From: Hermodice carunculata
Lineage: Eukaryota > Annelida > Polychaeta > Eunicida > Amphinomidae
Direction of reading: 5' to 3'
Assembly: GCA_964020975.1 (NCBI GenBank)
Contig: OZ026623.1
Span: forward strand, 92,627,442-92,691,441
DNA length: 64,000 nt
The notes beneath the pieces were generated by a model. The model did no database searches. It worked only from the letters and a program-made list of their open reading frames with translations, and had not been told where the DNA came from. The position numbers and the translations under genes were made by a program. Position 1 is the stretch's first letter; each line of letters opens with the position of its first letter. Positions 1 to 53,055 of this stretch are shown here, piece after piece.

Positions 1-613
1 TCAGAAACATGATGGCAAATGTATGCAGACAAAGGTGACAGGGAATAAAACAGACCATAAATCATTAGAACAGATAGCGTCCTTTCCGCTGCAGCAGCGT
101 GATGGGCGTCATGTAATAAGTAACATTGAGGGAGCAGTAATTTCTAAATTACCACAGGTAAATGAGAAAAACGCATCATGTAATGTGCAGGTTGTGCAAC
201 AGGAACCTGACAAACAGAAAGTAAAAACAAGCTACTGCAAACAGAAATCAAGACGATTAAACAAGAATTAACGGTGTGTAGAGCCACAAAAAGTGTTCCC
301 GTTCCTAGTGACCATGAAAATGAACTGAAGCAGGTAAGGCAAGAAAATAGGAAGCTTCAAGAACGTATCCGAGAAATCACGGCTACTGGCCTGATCAAAG
401 ATAGCCAGTCCAAACGCGAGCTGGCCAAGCTGAGGAGAACAGTCACCAGGTTGGAAATGGTAAAACAAAGTTATTAGATGAGATCAGTAAAGATAAGGAC
501 AGAATGAAAGAAAAGTTGGACTTAATCGAAATGCTTAAAGGTAAACACAAGAGTTGTTACCCAGCTAGACCAGGCACCAGACGAACTGCTAGCTTGGAAG
601 TTACACAGTCAAC

Positions 614-1294
614 ATGAAAGAAAGATTGCACAAAAAAGTATGTAGCTACAGTGGAAAGGTTACTGATGGAGTAGTCAAACCAAGTAGACATATGGAACCA
701 GTCAATAAAGATAACTTGTTCATTGGAAATTTGATCATCCAGGATATCCAACCTGAGAAACTTCTATACAATCATGATACAAAGTTTGAAGTAAAGTGTC
801 ATGTGAATAAAGCTGCAAAATTCATTGATGAATACCAGGATTCTGAACCAGTCGCAATGATATTTCAGCAGATGTCAAATGGCACCAAAGATGTTAGCAA
901 GATCCACACCCAATGTGCTGATGAACTTGTGGACCTTGTACAAAAAACTAAAGCTAAATTGCTAGCCACCAAGGTCATAGTTACCTTACCCCCCCCCCCC
1001 CCAAGATGTGGAGACTCGGATTTGCACTTAAAAACTCAGTCCGCAAATGTAACAGTCAAACAGAAGATTTTCAAGGAAGATTTGGTGTTTATTTGTGTCA
1101 ATTCCAGTCTTTTGGTGAATGACAGTGTGACTAAATTTTGTTTCAACAATGATCCAATTCATCTCAATCCTACTATTACTAAAAACCTGGCTGCCAACAT
1201 TAGATCTTCCCTTTGTAATTGCCTGGGCATAAAATTGAACCCAAAATATTCCACTCACAACCCCATTCTGGTCAAAATGGCAAACGTAATGTAA
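614..1294 (+). pseudogene. LINE ORF1, SGNH-esterase-like domain
   Basis: Open for 226 residues. Starts near LFIGNLIIQDIQPEKL, where esterase-type LINE ORF1 proteins have block I GDS; here GNL replaces it, so the nucleophile Ser appears lost. Near the C-terminus FCFNNDPIHLNPTITK matches block V with the DxxH of SGNH hydrolases. A C14 run near 989-1002 lies inside and encodes a Pro run absent from the rest of the domain. Known: CR1-like LINEs carry such ORF1 esterases. Upstream pieces at 23-271 and 274-477 (heptad-like, Leu/Lys/Glu rich) look like the coiled-coil half of the same ORF1. Confidence 0.7.
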
Positions 1295-1535
1295 TTCTAA
1301 CAGGGGAAATGACAGAAACCCTACCGGAAATGGATCAAAGAGACTTGGGAGGAACTCGGACTCCAATCAAGGCTTAGGAGGTAACAAATGGCGTAGATAG
1401 CCATGTATGAAATATGATGGATTGATAAAAATGTCACGTCAATGAACCAATACACAAGAACAAAATGACTGTCCTGGCAGAAAAAGTGCTACGTTGAATT
1501 TTCTTTATGCATGTTGAATGATTTTCTAGAATAAG

Positions 1536-2444
1536 GTGTCAATATGTAGTTGGAATATTCAAGGGGTGTCCAATAGCATAATAAGCAGCAAACGCCATGA
1601 GTCAGATGTCCTAGAAACTCGAAGAAACTTCGATTCTATTGGTCTGACACACACTAGTCATGACCATCAAGTATCATTCAAAGGATACAAAACTGTGGCA
1701 CAATCAAACAGACCAAAAGTCCAATCAGCCCCCCCCCCAAAAAAAAGAAAATTCTTCCCGAGGCTTAGCCATGATGGTCAGAGATAATATTGTTAAAGTG
1801 TGTAGCATGTATCTCCTAGTCAAAATTGCGATATTATATGGATCAAACTTTCGAAAAAAAAATTAAATGGAATGATGACACTTATATTGCTTTTACATAC
1901 ATCAGCCCTAAAAATTCGTGCAAATGTAAACATGTTTGAATTTTTTGAAAATGACAGCACATTTATTTTAGGTTCTGGGAGAATTGTCATAACAGGTCAT
2001 ACGAATTACCGCACTGCTCAAGAGTGTGACTATATAAATATTGAAGATACAAGACACGTTCCCTTACCCTCAGACTACCGGTACCAAAGTGAGTTTAAAG
2101 CCAAATATAGACAAATAGTTAAAAGTTATGGGCGAGACTTAATAAATCTAGGTCAAAGTTTGGGAATTAGGATCCTAAATGGTAGAACACTGGGGAACTC
2201 TTTTGGCAAGCATACATGTCACCACTACAATGTGAGCAGTGTTATAGATTATACCCTAGTTCATTTCTCATTACTCTCCCAAATCGACCACATCAAGGTG
2301 CTTGATTTATTAGAGTCCATTTCCGATAATTGCCCAACATCATTCTCAATTTCGACAAGCCTTTGCCTACAAAATAATTCCAATTCCAATTTGAACCTAA
2401 GGAAGCTTGGAAATAATTACGAATGGGTCAAAGAATCAGAATAA
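1536..2444 (+). pseudogene. LINE APE endonuclease remnants
   Basis: Starts with CSWNIQG (the usual N-terminal Asn-containing APE block) and ends with NGRTLGNSFGKHTCHHYN, VIDYTL and ISDNCPTSFS. The last block is normally SDHCP; the catalytic His is Asn here. The middle is out of frame with the ends. It is part of ORF2 of the LINE that fills the left end. Confidence 0.7.
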
Positions 2445-2779
2445 AAGTTCAAAATGAAACTGAAAAATCCGGAAATCACACAAAAATTGAACTACATCAT
2501 TAGTAACCAGGATCAGGGGCAGTATGAATCTTTTTAATCTGAATGTCATGAGGCGTTGCAAATAGCTTCAGATAAAGCAGAGAGGAAAAAAAAAGAAAAA
2601 TAGTCAAACATCAATGAAAAAAATTCTGAAGAAGTTAATCCACAGATTTGGTTTGAATACTTTAAAAATCTATACAGCATAAACTCATCATCAAGCTCCT
2701 AAGGCACGGAAATTACAAAGTTAAGCTTATGAAAAACCAACAATGCTTTACAGAACTACATTATAAAATTTCAATTGGT

Positions 2780-4264
2780 GAAGTTCGCCCAACACTGCAC
2801 AAGTTAAGAAACAAGACAGTGGGTTTTGACGGGGTGCTCAATGAAATGCTCAAAACTGGTATAGATGTTTTCAGTGAGCCACTTGACTAATTTTTAACAG
2901 AAATTGTCTCCACTGGTGAGAACCCAAAGGTATATAGTGAGGAAATCATAACAACCATTTATAAGGGAGAGCCCCCCCCCCCCATTTGCCTGAAAAGTAC
3001 AGAGCTCTCACCATTTGCAGCAAGCTATCTAAAGTGTCTTATTTTGTGATAAAGAATGGTCTGAGACCTAAAAAAACAAATAGGCTTTCAACACTCAGCT
3101 CGTACAGTAGACCATATGTTTGTGTGAGGCTTTTGACAAAGTTTGGACCCAAAACCTGTTATTTAAGCAGGAATAGGCGGTACATTCTTTGAAATGATAA
3201 AAAAAAAATATGTATAACAATATCTCCAGTTGTATAAAAACTTTAGGTGGACCAATTCCCTCTTTCCAACCCTACAAAATATTCGACAAGCGAAATTCTC
3301 AGTCCGCTCTGTTCACAATGTGTATTATTGACTTACCGAAAGAATTAGGTAAGGGCGACACACACCTTGTTCATATAGGCATGGAAAAACTCCAATGCCT
3401 CTTGTATGCTGACGACACTGTCCTTCTGTCACAAACCAAAGAAGGATTGCAAGTTGATTTAGATAATCTAAAGAAATACTGTGAACGATGGAAACTAGAT
3501 ATCAATCTGTCAAAGACCAAAGTTACAATATTTAACAAGACTGGGAGGCTGATGCGAGAAAATTTTACATTTGGAAATTATATTTTGAAATGTATAAATC
3601 GTACAAAAACACTGGGATTGATTTTACAAATTCATTTTCTCTTGCAAAGGAAAGCCTGTGGCTTAAAGCTCTCAAAGCATCCTTTGAATTAAAAAGCATG
3701 ATACAGAAAGGCAATTTGTCACCTAAAGCTGCAATAAATCTGTTCAACTCCCCAGTTAAGCCCATGGCACCATATGGCAGTGAAATTTGGGGCACTTCAC
3801 TCCTCTCTGATACATTACAGAGCACATTAAAGAAATTTAAGAGCCTTCCTGCAGAAAAAGTTCAGTAAAGTTTGCGCGGTTCACGCTCGGTGTGCACAAA
3901 AACACAACCACAGCAGCGGTTAGGGGAGAACTTGGTTTTTATCCATTAGCACTCCCTAGTAAAGAGCCCATTAAAATTCAAGGATAAAATTTTAAAAGAA
4001 CATAAGCACTGACTCCTGGGAATGGCGATAACAAATCCTGAAGGACAAATCAATAGGGCCCTACTATGGATGGACATGGTATCACACCAACTAAATCTAT
4101 TGTCAAGTACCAATCACACAACGGAACATTTATTGAGGTGCATTAAGCTGGAGTATGAACATGAGTTGGAAATGAAATGCTCAAGAAGGAGCATAGCAAT
4201 AAACTTAGACTATACTGCACTTTCAAAAGAAATTTTAGCTACGAAAATTATCTGCAAGATGTGA
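2780..4264 (+). pseudogene. LINE reverse transcriptase and C-terminus remnants
   Basis: RT block with VGFDGVLNEMLK near 2820, LPEKYRALTICSKLSK near 2987, and the catalytic LLYADDTVLLS near 3400 in an open stretch 3210-3692. YGSEIWG near 3775 marks the thumb/connection part. The stretch 4022-4264 continues the C-terminal region. Several frames are used, so the ORF is broken. A C12 run at 2972-2983 sits inside. Confidence 0.75.
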
Positions 4265-4851
4265 AATATTCTCATCATAGGAAAGCTCTCAGCAGACCCT
4301 GAACTGGAGGCCACACATTGGCTATTGAGACGGGCAGACATTTAAGACATAAAGTTCCACCAGAGAGAAGGCTGTGAGTATTATTTTATTCAAACCAAGT
4401 AGAAGATGCAGTTCATGGGCGGGTGCATTTTTTTTTTCAAATAATGATGCGGGACTGTCTAAACTTTGCAGCACTTAACAGCCAACAAAAACCTATATTA
4501 TCTTATGACATCTGAGGGAAGCTTAATAAAAGAAACAACTAAATTCTGCTTCGAAATCCTTTGAGAAAAGAAAGCTTGGCATCTTATCATAACCAGGAAT
4601 GATTCAGCACAATTAATACTGTTTTGGATACCAGACTTCACTAACACCATGGAAGAACACCTTGATTGCGTACTAATGTTTTTGTGTTTAAGCTATTTTT
4701 TCTTTTCTTTTACTCACTTTCATTATGGTGTAGTAATGACCATATTTGTCACTTTACGTATTAGTACCAGGGTAACTTACAGCTTCAATGGTGCTGATAA
4801 TGGACATAGACAAAAACTTGCATAGAATCAAAAGTGGCAGCACTTTCTCAG

Positions 4852-4853
4852 AT

Positions 4854-4916
<63 letters not shown>

Positions 4917-4919
4917 TTT
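4852..4919. repeat. (TTTA)n microsatellite
   Basis: About 17 near-perfect copies of TTTA just past the LINE remnant; it may have grown from a LINE tail. Confidence 0.9.
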
Positions 4920-5256
4920 CAATTTTTTTAATGAATCTAGGTACGTTTAACTTCTTCCACTACAATGGGACTGTGCCAGAAATCAAACAGTCCTTGAACA
5001 ATTTCATCAATGGATTGCATATATTGATAAAGGAGTTTGTCAACAGGAATTTCCCATCCAAACAGGGCCTACAGCAGACAACCAGCTGGACACCGGCGTC
5101 TTATATAGTCAGTCCATTTTATTTTTTATGTGACGTGACATCGACGACTGTGCGACCTCTTCATTACGTACCAGATCACAGTCAGTCAGATGTGGTGTTT
5201 GATCGAAATCTGTGAGACACGATATAATGCAGGGGATGTTCCAAATGCTTCTTCTT

Positions 5257-5289
5257 CATCATCATCATTATTATCATCATCATCATCTG

Positions 5290-5341
<52 letters not shown>
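5257..5341. repeat. (ATC)n microsatellite
   Basis: About 28 ATC/ATT triplets with few interruptions. Confidence 0.9.
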
Positions 5342-5861
5342 GCCTTCAAGCTAGTGTTTGAAAAGAAAAAACATCTCGTTTTAAAACTTCAGTTCATATA
5401 TAGTTTAATATTAAACTTGTAGAAAACACAAGAGCAGTATTGTAAACTGATCACGCGTCTCACAAAGGTGCCTTTTTATCATTCTTGAGAAACTGGTTTT
5501 GAAAGTTGAAAAAATACACAAAAGACAAGTTTCCTTTGGGTAACTCAACCTAAAAATGGGAAAATTTGCAACAAAATGTGAAACGCATTATTAGGTTTAT
5601 ACCACACCGTTGATTTGCTGCATAATTGAGGTCATAGTAGCATATGCATACTGTATGACAGACTAAGATGGTCACTTGAATTGTGTGTGTTTGCTGTGTA
5701 AACACTGTAAGCAAGGTACAGTGTCAGGTGCTAGTCTCCTAGCTCTCACAACATGCATATTTTATAATAGAAAAGCAAAAATAAAATTTCATCTTTCGAT
5801 TCGCCAAAGCCACCAGTCATTTGCTTCGCCGAGGCGACTGGTTAAATGAACGTGACTTGAA

Positions 5862-5885
5862 TATGATGATGACGACGACGCTGAT

Positions 5886-5932
<47 letters not shown>

Positions 5933-5985
5933 TGATGATGATGATGATGCAGATGATGATGATGATAATAATGATAATAATAATA
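5862..5985. repeat. (GAY)n compound trinucleotide array
   Basis: Runs of GAC then GAT triplets, then AAT. It is open in several frames by virtue of the triplet period only. Confidence 0.9.
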
Positions 5986-6712
5986 CGGTTTGACTTGCTA
6001 GTAATAAAGACATACAATAGAGTCTGTGGAACAGGATCGAGCAAATTGAAGGCACAAGACGCCGTAAGCATCACGTTGAAACTGTCGTTTACATTCAATG
6101 TTGGTTGATGTGGACTTCTTCCAAAGTGACAACCTTACGTATCACTCAAATCACACCTAAGTGGTGACTCCTGTGAGAATGACGCCGTTATCAACGTCAG
6201 TGTCCAGTCCTTCTTCTTTCATTGTAATTTGATTTAAATCCATTTCTTTGCTGCTTTTTACAGTAAGATTCTTTTTTGTACTCCTGTAAACAAAAGACGA
6301 TGTGGTGTTACGATGCATATGATTTCCACGACTGTCTTCGCCGTAGTTGCAGCTTTGCACATTCATTCAAATCATCTTGAAAGTTTGTGCTTTTACACAA
6401 TGTTGTAATTCAAAATCGATACAATGCAAAAGAAAGTGGATTCATCTGTTTCTGCATGCCATAGTTGATCTTTGTAAATTGTGTTTAACATCTAAGGCTT
6501 ATTTTACCACTCACGCAGAAACGATATCTGATTATCTGGCTGACGACGCACCGCGTCTTGTGGAATGCCGATACTGTTGTTTCGAGCGATAAACGAAAAC
6601 ATGGTGCAGTTTGTCAAATATTTTGAGTGTAATAGACAGAATTCTCGGCCATCATTCAAAGAGAAAGAAACTACAACAATTGATTAAATGATACAGTGTA
6701 GGATGTTTAAAT

Positions 6713-6909
<197 letters not shown>

Positions 6910-6973
6910 GTGACGTGAGCTACGTGAGCTACGTACATGTATGCAGCTGATTATTTTTGGTTTCATGTGTATG

Positions 6974-46792
<39,819 letters not shown>

Positions 46793-46826
46793 GGCTATAC
46801 TTTTGCCAAGGGGCTACCTTGAGTCG

Positions 46827-46834
46827 TATTTATA
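46827..46834 (-). promoter_or_regulatory. Candidate TATA box of the SLC22 gene
   Basis: On the minus strand TATAAATA lies 34 to 41 bases before the ATG at 46792. Initiation 25-30 bp downstream would leave a 5' UTR of only about 5-15 bases. Position and sequence are suggestive, but an AT-rich background makes a chance match possible. Confidence 0.4.
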
Positions 46835-47469
46835 CAGTTTGAAAAGTCTCCACTTGTTCACTCATGTTCACGGCACAGGCAGGTCAATAATGAGTTCAAC
46901 TTTCAGTGGTACTTTTTAACGACTACATGTGGTCCTATTCCATATTGATCACATCTGTGCTGTAGCTGTTACAATAATTGCGTTTATTCAGGATGTACCG
47001 TTACTACCGGCAGTTATGATGATAATGACTATAAAAATGATACTGCAAATCACTGTAATTGGCATCACGTGCACTGGTTCTTACCCAACAACTCAAAACT
47101 CCCAACAAACATCACTGGAGCAAATTCCTCTTTATTTCTAGACATAATCATTAAAAAAATCTGCATTCATACATTTTTACCGTCGACACTTTCTAAAAAA
47201 AAAAACTTGGTTTCAAACGAGACCGTGTCTACATTTAGGTGTCCATTATTATATTCGTCATAATGTTGTTCTCAAGCATTAACAACAAGACCATTTGGGG
47301 TCAAATGTCGGTGATAACTTTAGTTTGTATACATACAAGATATGTATCATCCTATCAACATCATGGTGGCAACCGCGTGTGGCAACATGCAGCAAATGGA
47401 CCCTGGCTTAATTAAAGTAAACTATCGCAGGATACTTTTGATGCATCAGTCTTGGCGCTGTTGGGTCCC

Positions 47470-47630
47470 TGACGATGTTGTCATGACAGCATCATGAATC
47501 ACGCTGGTCAACTGCAGCTGGTCACTTATGATGTCATGACGTCATCATTATCGTGGTCAATGATGATGTTGTCATGGCGTTATCATGATCGTGTTGGTCT
47601 ACTGTAACTGGTCACTGATGGTGTGTGAAT
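47470..47630. repeat. Degenerate tandem repeat with CRE, upstream of SLC22
   Basis: About three diverged units of 55-65 bp containing GATGTTGTCATG and TGGTCAACTGCAGCTGGTCAC-like words. One unit holds a perfect palindromic cAMP response element TGACGTCA at 47537-47544. The array lies about 0.7 kb upstream of the SLC22 start codon. A regulatory role is inference. Confidence 0.5.
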
Positions 47631-48599
47631 CACGCGATTCAATCTGGTTTCCTTTTCCTATTCTGTCTCTGTTTACGGTGTACTGTTGGCACATTTCTAC
47701 AAATAAAACCAACCTCCATATATTACTGTCCTTGAGACAAAAAGCTATGTTGTTATGTTAGCCCATATAGTTGACCGAAACATTCGCAGGTTCAGCTCTT
47801 TTGCGGTTATAATAGAATGTAGCTATTGCCTCTCCTTGATGGCACCATTCTTAAGCAAACTATTTGAATTTGAACTCTGGGAAATCGAAGAAAAATGGTG
47901 AGTAAAAAGTATGCAATAGATGAACATGAGGGCTGTGTGAACACCCCATACTCAGCTGACAATGCGACCGATTTAACGATGTTATCGCAGTCCATGTGCT
48001 GAAATCAGATCAGCTGTCTCATCATACTCATTCCACACAAAATCTCTTGAAGCTGAAACGATAAACAAATTCATAACTAAATCTGTCATGCAGTGATAGG
48101 TCCAACAGCTGTTTTTAACATCTTAGTCTCACGATTTCTGCAATATAAGCACAGAGGTCTTTGTAACGGGCGGCCATTTTACTCAAGGTTGTCCATACCC
48201 GATGCCACAGCGCGCACCTGAAGGTGGACGGGCCAACTTCGTCCATGAAGGCAGAAAAAAGAGAACATTTTCCTAATTTCGGCATCACATAGGTTCAAAA
48301 CTATCCAAGATATGTGAACCATGTTTTACGTTCGCAAGCTAAGAGTATTTTTAGTTAAAGAATAAGTATAAAGTGTAAATTGTGGAGGGCCTGATGGACG
48401 GGTGACTGACCGTCCTATAATCTCAGCAGGCAAATCAGCTGAGGTAAAAAACACACGCAATGTACAAATCATTAGAATAACAAGATAGATATGTATAAAT
48501 AATCCCAAGATCATTTCAGGATGACCCCAGTGAGGACAAGAACACCACGCTGTAACTGGGGCCACCGTGTATTTACACACACGCAAGCACGATAAAAAA

Positions 48600-48770
48600 A
48601 CACACACATACATATGCACGTATGTATGTACGTAGGTATGTATGTATTACGTGAATACGCGCGCGCGCGCGCGTGTGTGTATGTATGTATGTATGTGTGT
48701 GTGTATGTATGTATGTGTGTGTATGTATGTATGTATGTATGTATGTATGTATGTATGCATGTATGTATAA
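48600..48770. repeat. (TATG)n with (CG)n core microsatellite
   Basis: TATG and TGTG steps surround a 16-bp alternating CG run (48658-48673), a Z-DNA-prone tract. Confidence 0.9.
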
Positions 48771-50810
48771 TACAAAATTTTAGAAGTTGACAGGGCAATT
48801 GAAAAATTAAGTTGGTTGAACATACCTTCAATTGTAGCATACGTAACAGTTTGTAATTGTCAATGATTCAATAATGGACCAATGAAATATGATTTTGCAT
48901 TCTTTGAAAATCCCGACAGAAAATAGATGTATTATCCATCATTAATGCGTGGAGGTGTTGTTTTGAACAGAGATGGAATGAAACATGCTGCCAACTTTTC
49001 CCGACCATTATTTAATCACGGTGGTGACGTCCCTTTGAAACTGGAAACAAGAACTGTATATTTTATACAAAATATCTTATTCCTTGTAGACACTTTTTAT
49101 CTGGTTTTGGTAACTAACAAGCAACGTCATTGGTTAAAACGTGATGCACGCGCCGGAGATACAGATGTCACCCACCGGTGTATATTTCTGTACGCTGGGC
49201 TCCTTCACGGAGTAACAAATAGTATCAGTGATAAACAGGTAATGAGACATATAATGACTAGTATATGACTGAGCATTGCATTTAACTGTCAGATGTGTCA
49301 CAGTAACCAACTGGTCCAAAACAGAGAAAATGACTCCCCTTATCAGATTACCTAGCGTGAGGAAACACAAACTGCCATTTGAACAAAACAGGAATTGAAA
49401 ATTCTCCTGTGACGGTAGTTGTGGCGCATCTGTTGCCGTTGAAGATCTGTTCCACTACTCCTTATCTGTCCTATATGTAACAATATTAGAACAGACCTTC
49501 ATAAAACAGTGATTCGTCCAGCACATTAACCTTACAAATTGTTCTATATGGCTCAGCCGGATGCCCCAAACAAGAAAATGTTGAAATATTTCAGGCAGTA
49601 CACACCCTTATGGAAAGAACAACTTCGAGCCACCCTAAGTATCATTATTGCATATGTAATTAAAGGGCAAGAAATATAGAGCCCCTGTATATCTTGTCGG
49701 TTTGCGTCCTACCCTTTCCTATGTGTGCGCACGCTATTTGTCTGCACAACTGTCTCATGTTATTTGATATCCTCTATTGTGTCTCAATGTACAACATGGA
49801 TTCATACACGTGCAAACCTTTTCCCTGATTGGTTAATGAAATACGTCTAAATCAACATAAGAGAATGAACCAAAGATATCTGCACCCTGCTTGGCATTTG
49901 ATGCACTTAGGGCCAGACTTGTACAAGATTTAAATGCCGTGAAACTGCCATGCTAATTTCAAAGCCTCGATTTTCGATAAATCTTGCACTATTAGAATAT
50001 TCAATGTTTTGAAGCGTTGATTAGTTTGAGACCCTATTTTTGATTACATATCACCCAAACAACTGGGTTTTTTTTTGTAGTGATTACATGAAGAGCCCAG
50101 CGTTAGGATGACGCAGTTTAAATGTGACAGAAATACAGAATTGCACATAACCAAAACAGTGTTTTTGTGTGTGTGTATATTTATTAAGCTTGTCAAAAAT
50201 CCCTGTTGATCATATCCTTTTTATTGCATATTATGGTTACGGTTACGGTTCCCACTTTGATGTTTTCGTGTGTATGTAAGAATAAAAAGTCGGTCTCATT
50301 TGTTTTAGTAACGTGTTGAGATGGGTGTCCCAAAATTTTTCTGAAAACAAAATTTTAGGATTTGGTTGAGAAAAAAAGCTACAAAAAAGCCCGATATTCT
50401 AAATGACCAGACTCGATTTGTTTCCAGGGGAAAGTGTTAAAACAGTAAAATTTAAAATTGAGAGGATATAAACCATGGACCATTCCTAAAAACCCCAAAA
50501 GGGCACCACGAGCCAGCACGTTGGGATCAGGTGCTATCGCATGGCCAATCAGATATAGCAAATGTCAGGTGATCCGCCTTGGCTAGATGTGCAAATGTGG
50601 ACAAAAACATACTCTTTTGTGGTGGGGAGATGTGATAATTTCTGTGTTAGTTCCTCTGTAGCATACAGGTATGGGACCCTTGTATATAGACATATACGAG
50701 GAGTGGAAAGGTAACCGACTTAAAATATCTGAATTGGTGTACGTGGTGGCTCTAAATATTTTTCAAAACGCTTGGTTTTAAAAACCAAGAAGCATGTGTA
50801 AGAGATGCAA

Positions 50811-50816
50811 TTTATT
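50811..50816 (-). terminator. PolyA signal AATAAA
   Basis: AATAAA on the minus strand 26 bases past the stop codon of the terminal exon at 50842. Supports that exon as the true 3' end of a gene. Confidence 0.6.
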
Positions 50817-50841
50817 CACTGACCTGTTTGTCGTCAGAGAC

Positions 50842-51083
50842 TTATTGTAGGCGGCGGTCTTGTTGACCCGTACCGGACACGACGTAATGTGCCGCCTGTG
50901 CTCTGTCCAGTGGCACCACGGGCTGTGGCATCTTTTTCATCAAATTGGCAGGTTGGTCACTGTGGCTGTCGTCATCAGTCAGCTCGTCGTGGTCTTTGTG
51001 ATGTTTTGCTATGGGAGAACGCCTCTGTCTCATTGGTGTCCCGTTTTGAGCCAATCGGTCTAAGCGGCTGTTTATTTTAAAAT
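50842..51083 (-). CDS. Terminal exon of a minus-strand gene, possibly a secreted precursor
   Basis: Acceptor GTTTTCTTGTAG|ATTTTA with a good pyrimidine tract and a CTGAC branch-like word; needs a phase 1 donor. Encodes 79 residues ending DRRLQ-stop, followed 26 bases later by AATAAA. Seen: a furin-type RQRR|S site, a His/Asp-rich stretch (HHKDHDELTDDDSH), LMKK, no cysteine. It joins in phase to the signal-peptide exon at 52746-52818, giving a 104-residue secreted precursor. It could instead be joined to the weaker exon at 53056-53192, in which case it is the disordered C-terminus of a larger protein. No family recognised. Confidence 0.5.
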
Positions 51084-52046
51084 CTACAAGAAAACCAGGT
51101 CTTGTCAGACTCAACCTAACGTTTTCCTATGCGCGCTTTGGTTGGCAGAGGAAATCGGTAAAAATCACATTTTGTCCGGCAATGTTTCATCCTTCGTAAA
51201 TAACAGAGTAGACAATATCTGAATTTCCAAGCAATAGGATATCTGTAAATTTTCTTTTTTACTTATATTAATTTTACGTATAAAGTGTCGTTCCTACATC
51301 CCAAACATGATTCAAAATGTATGTTAATTTTTTCGTGATAACGCGAAATAGCTAGCGGTGATCTGCCGACGTCGTTTGTTGAATCACAAGGTGGGAGGAG
51401 GTCAATCAAAAAACATTTCATGTTTAACTCCTCCGCTGCCAATGTCGACAAAAGCCAAAGTGTTGTGAATTGATAAGATGCATATCGCGGTCTTTAACTG
51501 AGGTCCCGCCTTGCAATTGCCGAGACCACAAGAGAGCATAAGTATGGCCCAGCCCAACAACTGTCCTCGGCGCGCTTTGGGTTAAATTGAAAGTACAACA
51601 ATTAAGAAATTTAGGAAGAATATCCGGGGAATATTGTCTATGTTTTTGATATTCAGAACGGACGTAGCTTATACTGGTAGAGCATGTGTATTATTGTAGC
51701 ACCGTTAATGTATTTATTTTCCCTAGCACAGATTTTGCATTTCAATTGTAATTATATTAAGTTACAAGCGGATTATTTTGGACATATGTAGTATTAGAAA
51801 CCTGTGTTTAAATGTTATTTTGTTGTAGATATTTTCGACGGCTTTGTGCTAACAGTAAAAGATGTGAATATAAAAACACGTCATATTAAGTGAATTTACA
51901 ATTAACTTTAATAGCTACATAAAATGATCGAAGACACTGTCTTATATTTCCCTTTTGCCAAATCTGACTTTACTCAGATCAAATCTCTTTAGCTGGGAAG
52001 GATTGAATCGGAAACCTGTACACTAAACTGCGAGGCGCGGGGCGCA

Positions 52047-52187
52047 GGGGCTACAGACGTTGCACCATGCTGCAAACAGCATCAACCTTTACAGGGGCTA
52101 CAGACGTCCCGGCATGCTGCAAACAGCATCAACCTTTACAGGGGCTACAGACGTCCCAGCATGCTGCATACAGCATCAACCTGTGCA
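52047..52187. repeat. 47-bp minisatellite, three copies
   Basis: Units start GGGGCTACAGACGT at 52047, 52094 and 52141. Copies 1 and 2 differ at a few bases, copy 3 is more diverged at its end. It would lie in the intron of the possible secreted-precursor gene. Confidence 0.9.
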
Positions 52188-52513
52188 GGAGGTTTTGAAA
52201 GTCCAAGGTTAAGTGTTGCCACAAAAGTGAAGTTGTAGCAAGATTAAAATTGCAGCACAAGCAACTTATGTAAAATAAGTTAGCTCAAGACATGTTACAA
52301 AGGTCGTTTCTGACAAGTTTAAGCAATCTTCTTGCATATTGAGGGAATTTCAGTCTCCTCTGTATAGAATATACCATTCATGGCTTTTGAACAGGAGAGC
52401 CGTGTCCTCATACAAGCATCGTCGGCACCACACATATTTAGTTATTCAAAAACCTGTCCGGCGTGTCCCAATTTTTATTCTTTCAACAAAACAGGAGGTT
52501 TAGATAAGGAGTT

Positions 52514-52643
<130 letters not shown>

Positions 52644-52745
52644 CTTTAAGATTTGTTACTGCTATAGTCAATCAACCATGTAGCGTTAGAAAAAAAAATT
52701 CGATTTCCCTCTTAACAACTGAAAATGGTGATTGTTTATACTCAC

Positions 52746-52818
52746 AGCGTGCAGTAGATGTGTGTGCCGTCACAACAAGCGTGACCACAACCATCATGAC
52801 AATAAAGGAAGTCCTCAT
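52746..52818 (-). CDS. Signal-peptide first exon (minus strand)
   Basis: ATG at 52818, then MRTSFIVMMVVVTLVV, a basic n-region and a clear hydrophobic core, then an AxA-like end (TSTA|R). Perfect donor CGCT|gtgagt, phase 1, matching the acceptor of the terminal exon at 51083. Exon length 73 nt. A weak GTATTTAT lies about 80 bases upstream of the ATG. No transcript evidence, so the pairing is inference. Confidence 0.45.
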
Positions 52819-53055
52819 GGTCACGGTGACACCAAGTGCTGCTGCTGGGTCGCTGGTGCCGTAGAAATGTTTATCCACTGCTCCTGCATCTCCCATAAAT
52901 ACCGAAAACACTAACATCCCCCAAAGGTAGACATATTTAACACACAGACAGAATTTGATGACAAATAAGGATACAATACAATAATTGCTGCCTTTGGCAT
53001 TGACATATAGTGTATGCAAAACAACATGTTAGGCATGTAAACAAATTTTGGGCAC

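Larger units (their letters stand above)
1..4750 (+). mobile_element. Decayed LINE (APE-type, CR1/L2/Jockey-like)
   Basis: Non-LTR retrotransposon in sense orientation; its 5' end may lie before the window. Order: acidic N-terminal part and coiled coil (23-560), SGNH-esterase-like ORF1 domain (614-1294), APE endonuclease from about 1540 (ICSWNIQG) to about 2440 (INDYT-like, SDNCP), then reverse transcriptase with GFDGVLNEMLK (about 2820), LYADDTVLLS (about 3400) and a C-terminal region to about 4265. Many stops and frame changes; it cannot be active. Clade named from the esterase ORF1 and motif style only. Confidence 0.85.
46835..50810. other. Intergenic region upstream of SLC22
   Basis: Contains the CRE repeat, a TATG/CG microsatellite and otherwise unique DNA. 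The 113-residue frame at 48927-49268 has no recognisable domain and no splice support. Confidence 0.5.

Noticed and set aside
5789-6108. Overlapping frames of about 90 residues on both strands
   Set aside because: They are translations of GAC/GAT triplet repeats (poly-Ser, poly-Ile, poly-Thr).
48927-49268. 113-residue plus-strand frame
   Set aside because: No domain, no splice or promoter support; length is within chance for this window.
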